Assembly (NCBI RefSeq): GCF_022637555.1
Contig: NZ_CP093342.1
Span: forward strand, 868,001 to 932,000
DNA: 64,000 nt
Direction of reading: 5' to 3'
From: Microbacterium sp. H1-D42
GTDB lineage: Bacteria; Actinomycetota; Actinomycetes; Actinomycetales; Microbacteriaceae
In this document: positions 44,291-54,897 of the stretch, one piece after another
Layout: each line of letters starts with the position of its first letter
Position numbering within the stretch: position 1 is the stretch's first letter
Notes under the pieces: generated by a model
What the model saw: the letters and a program-made list of their open reading frames with translations, nothing else
Told to the model about the DNA's origin: nothing
The model's database searches: none
Translations under genes and position numbers: made by a program

Positions 44291-44623
44291 TCAGCCCAGC
44301 AGGGTCAGCAGCACGTGTGCGGGGTCGACGGCTTCGAGTTCATGCAGGATGCCGGCCGGCACCTGTATCGCGCCACCCGCGGTGAGGTCGTATTCCGAAT
44401 CGCCGACGCGGAACAGGACGCGTCCCGAGATCACCTGCACCAGGATCGGCACCGGTGCGCGGTGCTCCCGCATGACGGCGCCGGCATCCATCGTGAGGGT
44501 CCGGATCTTGAAGCCGTCGCCGTCGAGGATCTTGTGCGGACGCACGCGTCCCGCATCGATCGGATACGCGGTGGCGAACTCCGCGGCGGAGGCCGCGAGC
44601 AGCACTGACGGGTCGGCGTTCAT
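44291..44623 (-). CDS. Small cupin-domain protein
   Basis: The protein has 110 aa with a single cupin barrel. HRAPVPILVQVISGRVLFRVG forms the first cupin motif region and PAGILHELEAVDPAHVLLTLL the second, with two of the usual metal-ligand histidines visible. Such proteins bind small ligands or act as metal-dependent enzymes, and the role here is unknown. ATG 44623 has TATCCT on the minus strand 6 nt upstream, so the transcript is probably leaderless. The upstream open frame is non-coding. Confidence 0.75.
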   Translation of the reverse strand: MNADPSVLLAASAAEFATAYPIDAGRVRPHKILDGDGFKIRTLTMDAGAVMREHRAPVPILVQVISGRVLFRVGDSEYDLTAGGAIQVPAGILHELEAVDPAHVLLTLLG

Positions 44624-44691
44624 GATCTGAGGATAGCCCGGGCCGCGCGGCGCCCTTGGGGCCAGCGGGCGATCGCGACAGAATGGGGGCC

Positions 44692-45357
44692 ATGACACGA
44701 CGATCGCTGCTGATCACCGGAACGGCCCTGCTCGCTGCGGCCATCGTCCTCGGCATCCTCATCGTGACGATCCCGGCGGGAGCCACGAACGCCTTCGACG
44801 AGGGCTGGAACGCGATGATGGCGCAGATCCGCGAACCGTGGATGCTGACGATCGCCTACTTCATGAACAGGGTCGGCGGCGGGTGGATCGCGATCCTCGT
44901 CGTGCCGCTGGCAACGGTCGGCGCGCTCCTGCTGTCGCGCCGCCCGCGCGAGGCGGTCTACGCGCTCGCGGCGTTCACCGCAAGCGCCCTGCTCACGCAG
45001 CTGATCAAGCAGATCTTCGGGCGAGCCCGCCCGGACGACATGCTCGTGGCATCCGACTTCGGTTCATTCCCGTCGGGGCATACGGCCAACGCGGCGACGA
45101 TCGCCGTCGTGCTCTGGCTGATCTTCCCCCGGGTGTGGATGGCGATCATTGGTGCGCTCTGGGTGGTCCTGATGGCCCTGTCGCGCACGATTCTCTCGGT
45201 GCACTGGCTCACCGACACCGTCGGCGGCGCGCTGGTGGGCGCCTCGGCGGCGCTGCTGGTTGGCGGGATGCTGCTGGGCTTCGCCTCGCTAGGCTGGTCA
45301 GACCCGCCCGCCGCATCGCTGAGGAGTGAACGTGCCGAAGATCCGCCCCTACCGTGA
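44692..45357 (+). CDS. PAP2 superfamily membrane phosphatase
   Basis: The protein has 221 aa with about six membrane segments. All three catalytic motifs are present: KQIFGRARP, PSGH (in FPSGHTANAAT) and SRTILSVHWLTD, with the His nucleophile in the last. Type 2 phosphatidic acid phosphatases dephosphorylate lipid phosphates or undecaprenyl pyrophosphate outside the membrane. ATG 44692 has CAGAAT 7 nt upstream, suggesting a leaderless mRNA and a promoter back-to-back with the cupin gene. The last 26 nt overlap the next gene. Confidence 0.9.
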   Translation: MTRRSLLITGTALLAAAIVLGILIVTIPAGATNAFDEGWNAMMAQIREPWMLTIAYFMNRVGGGWIAILVVPLATVGALLLSRRPREAVYALAAFTASALLTQLIKQIFGRARPDDMLVASDFGSFPSGHTANAATIAVVLWLIFPRVWMAIIGALWVVLMALSRTILSVHWLTDTVGGALVGASAALLVGGMLLGFASLGWSDPPAASLRSERAEDPPLP

Positions 45358-45934
45358 CGCCGACCGGGACGCCCTGTACGAGATCTGTGTGAAGACGGCG
45401 GATGCTGGAGCAGACGCGACCGGCATCTTCACCGACGACCGACTGTGGGGCGACATCTGGGCCGTGCCGTACGTGGTGCGCGACCCCGATCTGGCGTGGG
45501 TGGTCGAGTCGGATGACGGCCGCGCTATCGGGTACATCGTCGCCACCGACGACACGGACGCCTTCGAGCAGTGGTTCCGCGAGAAGTGGTGGCCGACCAA
45601 GGTGAGCGAGTACCCGGTGTCGGGTGCTGCGGAGCCCACCAGGCAGGACACCACGATCGGCTATGCCAGTCGCCGCGCGCCCGGCACCGAGAAGCACGCA
45701 GCCGAGTACCCGGCGCACCTGCACATCGACCTGCTGCCCGAGACCCAGGGGCTCGGGCTGGGGCGCCAGCTGATCGCGACGCTGTTCGCCGAGCTGCGCG
45801 CTCGTGGAGTGGCTGGTCTGCACCTCGGCATGAACCCGAGCAACACCGGGGCCGGCGCGTTCTACGAGCGCATCGGCATGCATCGCCTGGAGTCCGGACC
45901 GGACTCGACGATGTACGGCATGAAGTTCGACTGA
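45332..45934 (+). CDS. GNAT-family N-acetyltransferase
   Basis: The protein has 200 aa with a GNAT fold. The N-terminal IRPYRDADRDALYEICVKTA is typical. Motif A near residue 145 reads LLPETQGLGLGRQLI with the acetyl-CoA-binding QGLGLG, and motif B is MNPSNTGAGAFYERIGM. It resembles the acetyltransferase-like domain related to eukaryotic OGA, but the substrate is unknown. GTG 45332 is preferred because GAGGAG lies 5-6 nt upstream, and GTG 45326 is in frame. It overlaps the phosphatase gene by 26 nt and ends in a strong terminator. Confidence 0.83.
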   Translation: MPKIRPYRDADRDALYEICVKTADAGADATGIFTDDRLWGDIWAVPYVVRDPDLAWVVESDDGRAIGYIVATDDTDAFEQWFREKWWPTKVSEYPVSGAAEPTRQDTTIGYASRRAPGTEKHAAEYPAHLHIDLLPETQGLGLGRQLIATLFAELRARGVAGLHLGMNPSNTGAGAFYERIGMHRLESGPDSTMYGMKFD

Positions 45935-45938
45935 ACGA

Positions 45939-45969
45939 CTGAAGGCCCTCACGCTGTGAGGGCCTTCAG
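45939..45969. terminator. Terminator after the GNAT gene
   Basis: CTGAAGGCCCTCAC (45939-45952) pairs exactly with 45956-45969 around GCT. It also lies just downstream of tRNA-Ser on the other strand, so it may serve both. Confidence 0.88.
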
Positions 45970-45974
45970 ACATT

Positions 45975-46062
45975 TGGCGGTGACGGAGGGATTCGAACCC
46001 TCGGTTGCTTGCACAACACACGCTTTCCAAGCGTGCTCCTTCGGCCGCTCGGACACGTCACC
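45975..46062 (-). tRNA. tRNA-Ser (anticodon GGA)
   Basis: An 88-nt gene on the minus strand. The acceptor GGTGACG pairs with CGTCACC, the long variable arm is typical of Ser tRNAs, the anticodon is GGA (46028-46026), the T arm contains GGTTCGAATCC, and the 3' CCA is encoded. A -10 box TAGGAT lies upstream on the minus strand (46084-46079). Confidence 0.97.
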
Positions 46063-46124
46063 AGGAAACAACCTGTCCATCCTATCCGATGCCGGACGCC
46101 CAGACTGACGCTCGGGGTGCCACG

Positions 46125-46130
46125 TAGAAT
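46125..46130 (+). promoter_or_regulatory. -10 box (TAGAAT) of trhO
   Basis: TAGAAT ends 6 nt before GTG 46137, with no ribosome binding site in between. This is a leaderless promoter. Confidence 0.65.
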
Positions 46131-46136
46131 CTGCAG

Positions 46137-47045
46137 GTGCCCACCCCGAAGATCGTCTTGTTCTACGCGTTCGCGCCGCTGGCCGACCCCCACGCGATCC
46201 GGCTGTGGCAGCGAGACCTCGGCGAAGCGCTGAAGCTGCGCGGGCGCATCCTCATCTCGGAGCACGGCATCAACGGCACGCTCGGCGGTGACCTGCCTGC
46301 CGTGAAGAAATGGCTGCGCCGGTTCCGCGACTACCCGGCGTTCAAGAACGCCGACATCAAGTGGAGCGAGGGCACCGGCGTCGACGCCGACGGCTACAGC
46401 ACCGACTTCCCCAAACTCAGCGTGAAGGTGCGCGACGAGATCGTGTCGTTCGGCGCTCCCGGTGAGCTCGAGGTCGACGAGCACGGCGTCATCGGCGGCG
46501 GAGCGAAGCTCAGCCCTGAGCAGCTGCACGAGCTGATGGCGCAGCGCGGCGACGAGGTCGTCTTCTTCGACGGCCGCAATGCGCTCGAAGCGGAGATCGG
46601 CCGGTTCAAGAACGCGATCGTTCCAGACACCGACACCACGCGCGACTTCGTCGGGCTGCTCGACGACGGCACCTTCGACCACCTCAAGGGCAAGCCCGTC
46701 GTGACCTACTGCACCGGCGGCATCCGCTGCGAGGTGCTGTCGAGCCTGATGGTCTCGCGCGGCTTCGGAGAGGTCTACCAGCTCGATGGCGGCATCGCCC
46801 GCTACGGCGAGCAGTACGGCGACGACGGGCTGTGGGAGGGATCGCTGTACGTCTTCGACAAGCGCGGCTCGATGGACTTCTCGGATCACGCCGCCGTCAT
46901 CGGCGAGTGCGCCGGGTGCGGGGCCGCCACCAAGCGCACCGCGAACTGCCCCGATGCCTCATGCCGTCGACAGTTCGTGGTGTGCGAGACGTGCGACACC
47001 ATCCCGTGCGAAGAGCACGCGGCGCCTGAGGCTACCGCCTCCTGA
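46137..47045 (+). CDS. trhO: Rhodanese-related tRNA uridine(34) hydroxylase TrhO
   Basis: The protein has 302 aa. An N-terminal ferredoxin-like UPF0176 domain ([25 protein letters not shown]) is followed by a rhodanese domain with active-site Cys192 and a second conserved Cys198 in [10 protein letters not shown]. The C-terminal part has a zinc-ribbon-like Cys cluster ([31 protein letters not shown]). TrhO makes 5-hydroxyuridine at the wobble position of tRNAs using prephenate-derived chemistry. GTG 46137 fits the leaderless -10 box. Its 3' end overlaps the convergent transglutaminase gene by 14 bp. Confidence 0.93.
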   Translation: MPTPKIVLFYAFAPLADPHAIRLWQRDLGEALKLRGRILISEHGINGTLGGDLPAVKKWLRRFRDYPAFKNADIKWSEGTGVDADGYSTDFPKLSVKVRDEIVSFGAPGELEVDEHGVIGGGAKLSPEQLHELMAQRGDEVVFFDGRNALEAEIGRFKNAIVPDTDTTRDFVGLLDDGTFDHLKGKPVVTYCTGGIRCEVLSSLMVSRGFGEVYQLDGGIARYGEQYGDDGLWEGSLYVFDKRGSMDFSDHAAVIGECAGCGAATKRTANCPDASCRRQFVVCETCDTIPCEEHAAPEATAS

Positions 47046-49278
47046 ACTTCAGCCCCTGCAGCAGAGATGCCGGCAGCATCCGAGCCTTCGCTCGCTGTCG
47101 CCCGCTGACGCTGCTCTGCAGCTGCGTCAGCACGGTGTGCAGCGGGGCGGCCAGGTCGCCGGCCAGGGTCTTCGTCCTCGCGTAGCTGCGCTGCTCGACA
47201 GCATCCACGAGCACTCCCATGGCGGCAGGGTCTGCGCCGCGTGCGCTGATCAGCGCATCGGCGCGCGTACGCGCGGTGTCTGCGTCGTGCATCGGCAGTC
47301 CGAGGTCGAGCATGGTGTCGGCGAGCTCCTGCCACGCCGCCATGGCGTCACCGCCGCGGGCGCGACTCGTGCGCAGCATCCGACGCGTCAACCGCACCAG
47401 CCCCGGAAGAAGCACGATCAGCAGCACGGCAAGCGAGGTCAGCAGGATCGGGGTGGGATCGAGGGTCTGCAGCTCGGATCCGCCGATCGACTGCTCGTCG
47501 GCTCTGTCCGGTCCACCGGTGGGAGCATCTGACGGAGTCGCCCCTGGTGAGACGGTCGGAGTGGGGGCGTCGGGGCCCTCGCCGCTGCCGCCGCCGTCAG
47601 CCTCGGACGCGAAATCGGTCGGCACGCCGAGAGTCGCGGTCGGCTCGAACGGCACCCAGCCGAGCCCGGCGAAGTACACCTCGGGCCAGGAGTGCAGCTG
47701 ATCGCTGCTGACCGAATAGATGATGTCATCGTCGCGCTTCTGGTCTGTCGCGGTGCCAGGAAGGTAGCCGATGACGATCCGCACCGGCATGCCGAGCGAC
47801 TGCGCCATCAGCGCGAAGGCTCCGGCGAAGTGCACGCAGTATCCGGTGCGCTTCTCGAGGAAGGTCGCCACCGCGTCCGCTCCCGTGCCGTCGAAGCCCT
47901 CCTCGACCGGTGCGTCGAGCGAATAGCTGAACTCGCTGCGGAACCAGTCCTGCATCGCGATGAGCTTGTCGTAGTCGGTGTCAGCACCGGCCGTGACCTC
48001 GCGCGCGGTCTCGGCGATGATCGGCGGCAGACCCTCAGCGGGGGCAGCGGTGTCGCCCGATGCCGACGCGCGCCGGATCTGCTCGAGAGTGGGGTCGGCC
48101 GTCGCGGTGCGCACGGTGTAGTCGGCGCCTGCGGCATCCTCGGTGCGGCTGACGACAGTGCGGTTGAACGGCATCGACTGCCAGCCGCCATCCACGCCGG
48201 TGAGCTTCTCGGCGGCGTACGGCACCGGCAGGCGATCACTGGAGACGTTCAGCACCCGGATCGACACGCGGCGCTCGACGCTGTCGACCGATTCGGCCCA
48301 TTCCCGCTCGCCGAAGCCCTGATCCAGCGGCTGCAGGTCGGCGCGATCGGGCCGCCAGACCTCACCGTCGAAGCGGGACAGCGTCGCAAGACGCAGGTAC
48401 GGCGGCGTCGACCCAGAGGTGACGAGCGTCAGTGCCTGCACGCTCTCCGGGCGGCGCAGATCATCACCCAGCCGCAGGTCGGCGCGAACCGTGAGCATCG
48501 GGCCGGTGCCTGGAAGGGGCGATCCGAGCGGCAGAGCCGGCGTCGCAACAATCGTCAGCGCGATCACCGTGACTCCGGCGGCGCTGGCGATGAGGTACGA
48601 CGACTGCCGAGGGGAGCGTCGGTCGTGGCGGGCGCCGAAGCGCAGGATCAGCAGGATCATGACAGCCTGCAGCAGGAACCAGACGATGTTGATCGCCCCG
48701 AACGACACCAGCATGGGCAGCACGCCCACCAGCGACGTGAACAGCACGGTGAGCACGATCAGTCGGTGCGAGACGAGCTGGTCGACGAGGATCGCCACGA
48801 CCGCGAACAGCAGCCCCAGCGCGACCGCGAGGGGGATGGAAGCGGCGATCGGCGCGACCCCGCCTGCGATCTCGTCGATCGCCTGCTGAAGCCGCAGGCC
48901 GATCAGGCGCACCGAGGTGGTGGTGGGGAAGATGCCGAACAGGGCGGTCTCGCTGACCAGCATGGCTGTGCACGCGATCGTGGTGGCGGCGAGCTGCAGC
49001 AGCAGCGTGAGCAGATCTCGGATGCCATCGCGCAGCCGCCCGAACAGGACCCGCCCGATGATTCCGGACAGGGCAGCGACGATGATGACGGCGACCACGA
49101 CGAACGTCCACATGCCTGGTGCGATCACACTGGTGTACGGCCACATCGCCACCAGGGTCGCAGCGGCGCCGAGGATGCTCGGGCCGACCGGTCCCGGGCG
49201 GCGGCTGGCGGTGGCAGCTGAGGTGACATCCGCGCGTGCGCCCGGCGCCGCTGCCGGCTTCGCCACCGAATCAAACAT
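47032..49278 (-). CDS. Transglutaminase-like membrane protein (DUF3488 + TGc domain)
   Basis: The protein has 748 aa. The N-terminal half has about seven membrane segments (DUF3488/TgpA type). An outward domain follows with the transglutaminase triad region: Cys481 in [20 protein letters not shown], then His529 in [21 protein letters not shown] Gly/Ser/Pro-rich linker, one more membrane segment and a short cytoplasmic tail with DUF4129-like features complete it. It forms a conserved operon with MoxR and DUF58, thought to work on cell-envelope proteins. ATG 49278 has GAGGTGCGAG upstream. It is the last gene, after DUF58. Confidence 0.9.
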   Translation of the reverse strand: MFDSVAKPAAAPGARADVTSAATASRRPGPVGPSILGAAATLVAMWPYTSVIAPGMWTFVVVAVIIVAALSGIIGRVLFGRLRDGIRDLLTLLLQLAATTIACTAMLVSETALFGIFPTTTSVRLIGLRLQQAIDEIAGGVAPIAASIPLAVALGLLFAVVAILVDQLVSHRLIVLTVLFTSLVGVLPMLVSFGAINIVWFLLQAVMILLILRFGARHDRRSPRQSSYLIASAAGVTVIALTIVATPALPLGSPLPGTGPMLTVRADLRLGDDLRRPESVQALTLVTSGSTPPYLRLATLSRFDGEVWRPDRADLQPLDQGFGEREWAESVDSVERRVSIRVLNVSSDRLPVPYAAEKLTGVDGGWQSMPFNRTVVSRTEDAAGADYTVRTATADPTLEQIRRASASGDTAAPAEGLPPIIAETAREVTAGADTDYDKLIAMQDWFRSEFSYSLDAPVEEGFDGTGADAVATFLEKRTGYCVHFAGAFALMAQSLGMPVRIVIGYLPGTATDQKRDDDIIYSVSSDQLHSWPEVYFAGLGWVPFEPTATLGVPTDFASEADGGGSGEGPDAPTPTVSPGATPSDAPTGGPDRADEQSIGGSELQTLDPTPILLTSLAVLLIVLLPGLVRLTRRMLRTSRARGGDAMAAWQELADTMLDLGLPMHDADTARTRADALISARGADPAAMGVLVDAVEQRSYARTKTLAGDLAAPLHTVLTQLQSSVSGRQRAKARMLPASLLQGLKFRRR

Positions 49279-49302
49279 CTCGCACCTCACCCGACTTGCG
49301 CA

Positions 49303-50487
49303 TCAGGCACCTGGCACCTTCGCCTGAGGCAGGGCATCCGTCCACGCGGCAACCAGATCTCCGGCGGGGTCGAGTGCCGCGGTGTTCCAGCCGTGTGCGG
49401 CAGCGGCCTCGAGCGCTCCGTCCTCGGCGCCGGCGGCGAACAGCATCGGAGCGGCCGCGCCCGCTGTGCTCAGCCGCGTGGCATCCGCCTCGTCCATCCG
49501 GCCGGTGATGACCACCAGCGGGCCAGGAGGGTTGCTGCCGACCACCGCGCGGATGTCGCGCGGTTCGCCGCGCGGCGTGACGGTGGCGAGGGCGACCATC
49601 AGGCCGTCCCTGTCGTCTTCGTGTCCCCGGAGCGCGCCGAGCAGGCCGCCCGCGCTGTCGACGACGTCGACGCTGTAGCCGTCCTGCACGAACCTCAGCG
49701 CGGCAGACGCGCACAGTGTGACAGCTGCCTCGAAGGCGGCATCGGGGGCTTCTCCGGGGCGGTCCCAGCGCGCGGCGGAGCGGTCGAGCACGACGACGGC
49801 GTCAGGGCTGGACTCCTCCTCTTCCTGGCGCACCATCAGATCTCCGCGGTGTGCCGTCGCCCTCCAGTGGATGCGACGTCGCGAGTCGCCAGAGGTGTAT
49901 GGACGGGGGATCAGGTTGTCGGTGCCCTGACCGAGCCGGCTGGAGCGGGTCTGCGCCGCACCGCCTGCGGCACCCACCTTCGACGGCAGCGGAGGCAGAG
50001 TCAGCACCTGCGGCACCACCGTGATGGTGCGGGTGTCACCGAACTCCTGCTCGCGCTGGGCGAGGCCGAACGGGTCGACGGTGCGCAGCACGAGCGGACC
50101 CAGGGTCGAGATGCCGCGTCGCACGCCCTCGAGGTCGTAGCGCAGCAGCGCGGACTCGGCGGGATAGTCGCCGCTGGCGTCTCCGCGCACCGCATCGGGC
50201 AGGGTGTCGCGCCAGGTGCCGTACGGGATGCCGGGGGCGTAGAGGTCGAAACGCATGCTCACCCGTGACGTCTCGCCGACGGCGAGCAGGTCGGTGGAGA
50301 TCACGCGCGACACGTCACCGCGTCGCCGCGGCAGGTAGGCGACCAGCATCGACACCAGTGGCAGCAGGATCAGCAGCACGCCGAGGTAGAGCAGCGGGCG
50401 CGCGCCGACGACGTTGGCGGCGACGGCGAGCAGGATGCCCACGAGCAGACATCCCCATCCCCGTGCGGTCAGTCGCCTGCGTCTCAT
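49303..50487 (-). CDS. DUF58 domain membrane-anchored protein
   Basis: The protein has 394 aa with two membrane segments at the N-terminus (about residues 10-55). A beta-rich domain precedes the DUF58 signature RPYTSGDSRRRIHWRATAHR and a VWA-like segment DAVVVLDRSAARWD. DUF58 proteins accompany MoxR ATPases and transglutaminases and may be assembled or remodelled by MoxR. ATG 50487 gives the expected basic start (MRRRRLTARGWG), and the open frame upstream is unlikely to be coding. It lies 31 bp after moxR and 24 bp before the transglutaminase gene. Confidence 0.9.
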   Translation of the reverse strand: MRRRRLTARGWGCLLVGILLAVAANVVGARPLLYLGVLLILLPLVSMLVAYLPRRRGDVSRVISTDLLAVGETSRVSMRFDLYAPGIPYGTWRDTLPDAVRGDASGDYPAESALLRYDLEGVRRGISTLGPLVLRTVDPFGLAQREQEFGDTRTITVVPQVLTLPPLPSKVGAAGGAAQTRSSRLGQGTDNLIPRPYTSGDSRRRIHWRATAHRGDLMVRQEEEESSPDAVVVLDRSAARWDRPGEAPDAAFEAAVTLCASAALRFVQDGYSVDVVDSAGGLLGALRGHEDDRDGLMVALATVTPRGEPRDIRAVVGSNPPGPLVVITGRMDEADATRLSTAGAAAPMLFAAGAEDGALEAAAAHGWNTAALDPAGDLVAAWTDALPQAKVPGA

Positions 50488-50518
50488 GATCGGCTGCTCT
50501 TGATGATGGGCGTTCGGG

Positions 50519-51499
<981 letters not shown>

Positions 51500-51674
51500 G
51501 CGGTGCCTCTCGTGCGCGACGGTGCGTGAGTCGATCGTAACCCTGTATCGGATGCTGGTGACCGCCGCGAGCCGTGCGCTCGCTCGGAGTTCCGCGCACC
51601 CTCGGACGAATGAGGCATCGGGCATCCGAGAATATGCCGATCTCCGACGTTGCGCCGGCACAGCGAACCGCTGC

Positions 51675-54662
51675 TCAGCCCCACAGGGTCGCGCGCGGAG
51701 CGCCGGCATCGAGCTGGCCGGGCTGGGCCCTGGCGAGGCGCAGCAGCTGCAGACCCTCTTCACCCTGCAGCTCGATCAGGGCGCCGCGCCCGACGTGCTC
51801 GTTCCACTGCGCGGCGAAGTGCTCGGCATCCGCACGCCGTCGCGCGATCAACTGCGGCACCGGCAGCAGCAGGGGAGTGCGCTTCGTGCGCCGAATCCGT
51901 CGGCCAGGCGGCACGGAAGGAGCCGCATCGATGGCGAGCAGAAAGCGCGGGGTGCGTGCCGCGCCGAACAGCTCCTCGACGGCATCCGCGATCAGACGAC
52001 AGTCGTGTGACGGACCCCGCACCGTGACCCGGAAGCCCGACTTCCCCTCATCGGCTGTCTGCTGCACCTGGATCGCCTCGTCGGGCAGGGCGCGGATGCG
52101 ACCGGCATCCTGCAGTGCGCGGCTGACGGCGCGGGCGGCGGCGCGGTATCCGGATGCCGGATCGCGGCGCCGCCGCAGGGCGCGGGACATGCCGCCACCC
52201 CACCGGATCAGCGTGGTGGCGGCCCCCGCGGCCAGAGCCGCGGCGGTCGTGACGCCCAGCGGGACGCCGAGTTCGAGCGCGGCGCCGACGGCGGACGCCG
52301 CCACGCCGACGCCGAGTGACACGGTCGTGAACGTGACCGCGGCGGGGGCGGCGACCCGTCGCCTCCCGGTGAGCACTGCGCTGCGGGCCGCAGCGCGCAC
52401 CGACACGGTCTCGCGCTCCTGGGCGACGTAGGGCGCGCCGATGCGCCAGGCGGCGCGAGTGTCGGCGCGGTCGCGGAACTGCTGCAGCGCGGCCGCGTTG
52501 AGCATGTCGATGGCAGCTCCCTCAGCCTTGGCGAGCACACCGTCGAGGCGCTCCAGAGCCGCGCGGTCGAGAGCCGCCCCCAGGCCCGTGATCACACTCG
52601 TGCCGTCATCGGCGCTGAGCCCCCAGAGGTGACTGTGACGGCGGCGCAGGCGCGCGACCTCGGTGGTGTCGTCGAGGTCGACGGACGGCGGTATCAGGCA
52701 GGCCACCGACCAGTTGTGCGCGACCTTCTGCTCCCACGCGGGATCGAGCCGCAGAGTGCGTCCGCGCAACTGCTGAGAACCGGCGCTGGTCGCGACCGTG
52801 GTCAGATCGATCAGTGTGTTCACCGCGGGGCAGTCCCACCCCTCGCCGAGCAGACCGCGGGTGCCGACCAGCAGTCGCACCCGACCGTCAGCTATCAGGT
52901 GCGATACCGCCCCGACCAGACGCCCGCCGCCGATGCCGGCTGCGCGCAGCTCGCGGGTGGGGCCCACGCCGTCAGCGATCTCGAACGGTGCGCCCAGATG
53001 CCCTTCCAGAGCATGGGCGATCGCCGTGGCATCCGCCGCAGTGGTGCGCAGATGCGCACCGGTGAGCAGCACCGGCGACAGCGCCGCGGTGACCGGATCG
53101 TGAGCCAGCAGATCGAATACCCGCAGCGCGCCGGGTGCGGCCGAGCCGCGCAGACCCCGGTGGTTTCCCGATTCGACGGCATCGGTGACCACGACGGCTC
53201 GGACGTGCTCGGCGTCGGCGCCGCGCAGCTCGCGATGCAGGATGTCGACGGCGGCGTGATCCTTCGCGATCGACGTCGCCAGGGTCACCTCGATCGGATT
53301 GCGACCGCGACGGATGCCGCGGTCGGTCAGATGCAGGCCGAAATCAGCCAGCGCATGCTTCACGTACCGCCACTGCTCGTGCGCGGCCGGGTCGGGCAGC
53401 AGCCGGGTGAGCGAGAACCGGGCGAGCACTGTGAGCAGGTCATCGGTGGTGACGCGCCCGAACGTCTGCGGGTTCAGCAGAGCGCTGAGCGGATGCTGCG
53501 GAGCGACCGCACGCAGCACCACGCCGCACGCCCGAGCGAGGGCGAAATCGGCGCTCAGAGCTCTGTCGATCCCGAGCCGGTGCGCCTCGTCAGCATCCTC
53601 TGCGACGCCAGGATCGTCGTCCTCTGCGGGGCGAGGATCGTCGTCAGCGGGTTGCAGCTGGTCGCGCAGGTATCGCAGCCCATCGGGCGAGGCCAGCACC
53701 TGCAGCATCATGTCGTGCAGCTGGTCCTCGTGGCGGCGGATGAACTGCGCCTCCTGCAGCACCGGTTCGGTGAACCAGATGAGATCGCGGTACGGCGCGA
53801 GGTGTCCTTCTTTCACCACGGCGGGGGTGGGTACCTCATAGTCGACATCGCCGAGCAGTTGCGAGTAGTTCTCGAACTCGTCGCCGTCGTCGGGAGAGGG
53901 GAGGGTCGCGGTGAGGCCGATCAGCAGCGCGCGTCCGCCATGTTCGCGGATGCGCGCGGCGAGGTACGAGACCACGATCGCCCAGTGGTCGAGCAGGTGG
54001 TGGCATTCGTCGAGCACGATGGTGTCGACGCCGGATGCCACGAGACGATCGATCAGCGCCACGGCGTTCGGGTGCAGCACCCTGGCCAGCGCGTCCGGTC
54101 GCTCCTGCACGAAGCGGCGGCGGTAGGCCCTGCCGCGACGGAGGATGCCCTTGGCGAACTGCTTCGGATTGTCGACCGCCAGCTGCGCCAGCCAGGTGGC
54201 GGCCTCGGCCTCGCTGCGACCGGCCGCCGTCAGTTCGTCGACCCACTGGCCCCGGGCGAGCTCGTCGAAGGGAGAGCCATCGCCGGTGACGCTCAGCAGC
54301 TGATAGGTCAGCACAGTGAGATCGGCGAGATCGGTGGGATCATCCGACACGTCGGCGTCGGATGAGGCGAGGCGCCTGGCCGTCTGCACCCACTGCTGCC
54401 GGATGGTCGTCGTGGGTGCGAGCACCAGTGTCCGTCGCCCCTCGCGGGCCGCCAGCAGCAGACCGAGCAGCGTCTTGCCAGAGCCGGGTGGGGCGACGAT
54501 GTGCATCGATCGGACATCCGATCCGGCCGGGATCTGCGCGAGCACCTCCTGCTGGTACCGGCGCAGGTCGCCGTCGAAGCGCCAACCGGTGAACGGGCGC
54601 GTGGCGAGCGGGTGCGTGTTGAGCAGGCGGGTGGCAGCCGGTCGGTCGGCGGGTGAGGACAT
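51675..54662 (-). CDS. SF2 DEAD/DEAH-type helicase with unusual hydrophobic C-terminal hairpin
   Basis: The protein has 995 aa. RecA-like domain 1 has a Q-like RYQQEVL, Walker A APPGSGKT (residues 57-64), motif II DECHH at 218-222 and motif III GLTATLPSP. An acidic insertion (around DDDPRPAEDDDPG) follows. Domain 2 has LLVGTRGLLGEGWDCPAVN and the arginine-finger motif VI QQLRGRTLRLD. The last 250 residues are unlike usual helicases and hold two strongly hydrophobic stretches at about 770-820 (VTFTTVSLGVGVAASAVGAA and the TTAAALAAGAA stretch). ATG 54662 is chosen because TACTCT lies 8 nt upstream. The function is unknown. Confidence 0.85.
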   Translation of the reverse strand: MSSPADRPAATRLLNTHPLATRPFTGWRFDGDLRRYQQEVLAQIPAGSDVRSMHIVAPPGSGKTLLGLLLAAREGRRTLVLAPTTTIRQQWVQTARRLASSDADVSDDPTDLADLTVLTYQLLSVTGDGSPFDELARGQWVDELTAAGRSEAEAATWLAQLAVDNPKQFAKGILRRGRAYRRRFVQERPDALARVLHPNAVALIDRLVASGVDTIVLDECHHLLDHWAIVVSYLAARIREHGGRALLIGLTATLPSPDDGDEFENYSQLLGDVDYEVPTPAVVKEGHLAPYRDLIWFTEPVLQEAQFIRRHEDQLHDMMLQVLASPDGLRYLRDQLQPADDDPRPAEDDDPGVAEDADEAHRLGIDRALSADFALARACGVVLRAVAPQHPLSALLNPQTFGRVTTDDLLTVLARFSLTRLLPDPAAHEQWRYVKHALADFGLHLTDRGIRRGRNPIEVTLATSIAKDHAAVDILHRELRGADAEHVRAVVVTDAVESGNHRGLRGSAAPGALRVFDLLAHDPVTAALSPVLLTGAHLRTTAADATAIAHALEGHLGAPFEIADGVGPTRELRAAGIGGGRLVGAVSHLIADGRVRLLVGTRGLLGEGWDCPAVNTLIDLTTVATSAGSQQLRGRTLRLDPAWEQKVAHNWSVACLIPPSVDLDDTTEVARLRRRHSHLWGLSADDGTSVITGLGAALDRAALERLDGVLAKAEGAAIDMLNAAALQQFRDRADTRAAWRIGAPYVAQERETVSVRAAARSAVLTGRRRVAAPAAVTFTTVSLGVGVAASAVGAALELGVPLGVTTAAALAAGAATTLIRWGGGMSRALRRRRDPASGYRAAARAVSRALQDAGRIRALPDEAIQVQQTADEGKSGFRVTVRGPSHDCRLIADAVEELFGAARTPRFLLAIDAAPSVPPGRRIRRTKRTPLLLPVPQLIARRRADAEHFAAQWNEHVGRGALIELQGEEGLQLLRLARAQPGQLDAGAPRATLWG

Positions 54663-54750
54663 CGTGTTCGAGAGTAGCCGTCGGAGGCTGTCCGTCGCCG
54701 CCGGCAGGTCCCGGCGCAGGCCGCCGGAAAGAAGCACCCGCGGGGTCAGG

Positions 54751-54756
54751 TAGACT
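54751..54756 (+). promoter_or_regulatory. -10 box (TAGACT) of the SRP RNA gene
   Basis: TAGACT ends 7 nt before the predicted RNA start at 54764. No clear -35 box is visible. Confidence 0.6.
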
Positions 54757-54763
54757 GATCGAC

Positions 54764-54853
54764 GGCTCTCCGCGTGACGACACCCAGGCCAATTCCCCCA
54801 GGACGGAAACGTAGCAAGGGTAACCGGGCTCTGTCGGGTGCGCGGAGGGTCTT
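54764..54853 (+). ncRNA. ffs: Signal recognition particle RNA, small (4.5S) type
   Basis: About 90 nt. The terminal stem is made by CTCCGCG (54768) and CGCGGAG (54841). Helix 8 has CCCCAGGACGGAAACGTAGC, in which ACG/CGT closes a GAAA tetraloop beside the conserved AGG and AGCA asymmetric loop that binds Ffh. A T-rich tail (CTTTTCTTTT) follows as terminator. It guides co-translational targeting of membrane proteins with Ffh. Confidence 0.93.
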
Positions 54854-54897
54854 TTCTTTTCGGCATCCTCCCCGAAACTCCTGACAGGATCGTGGAT

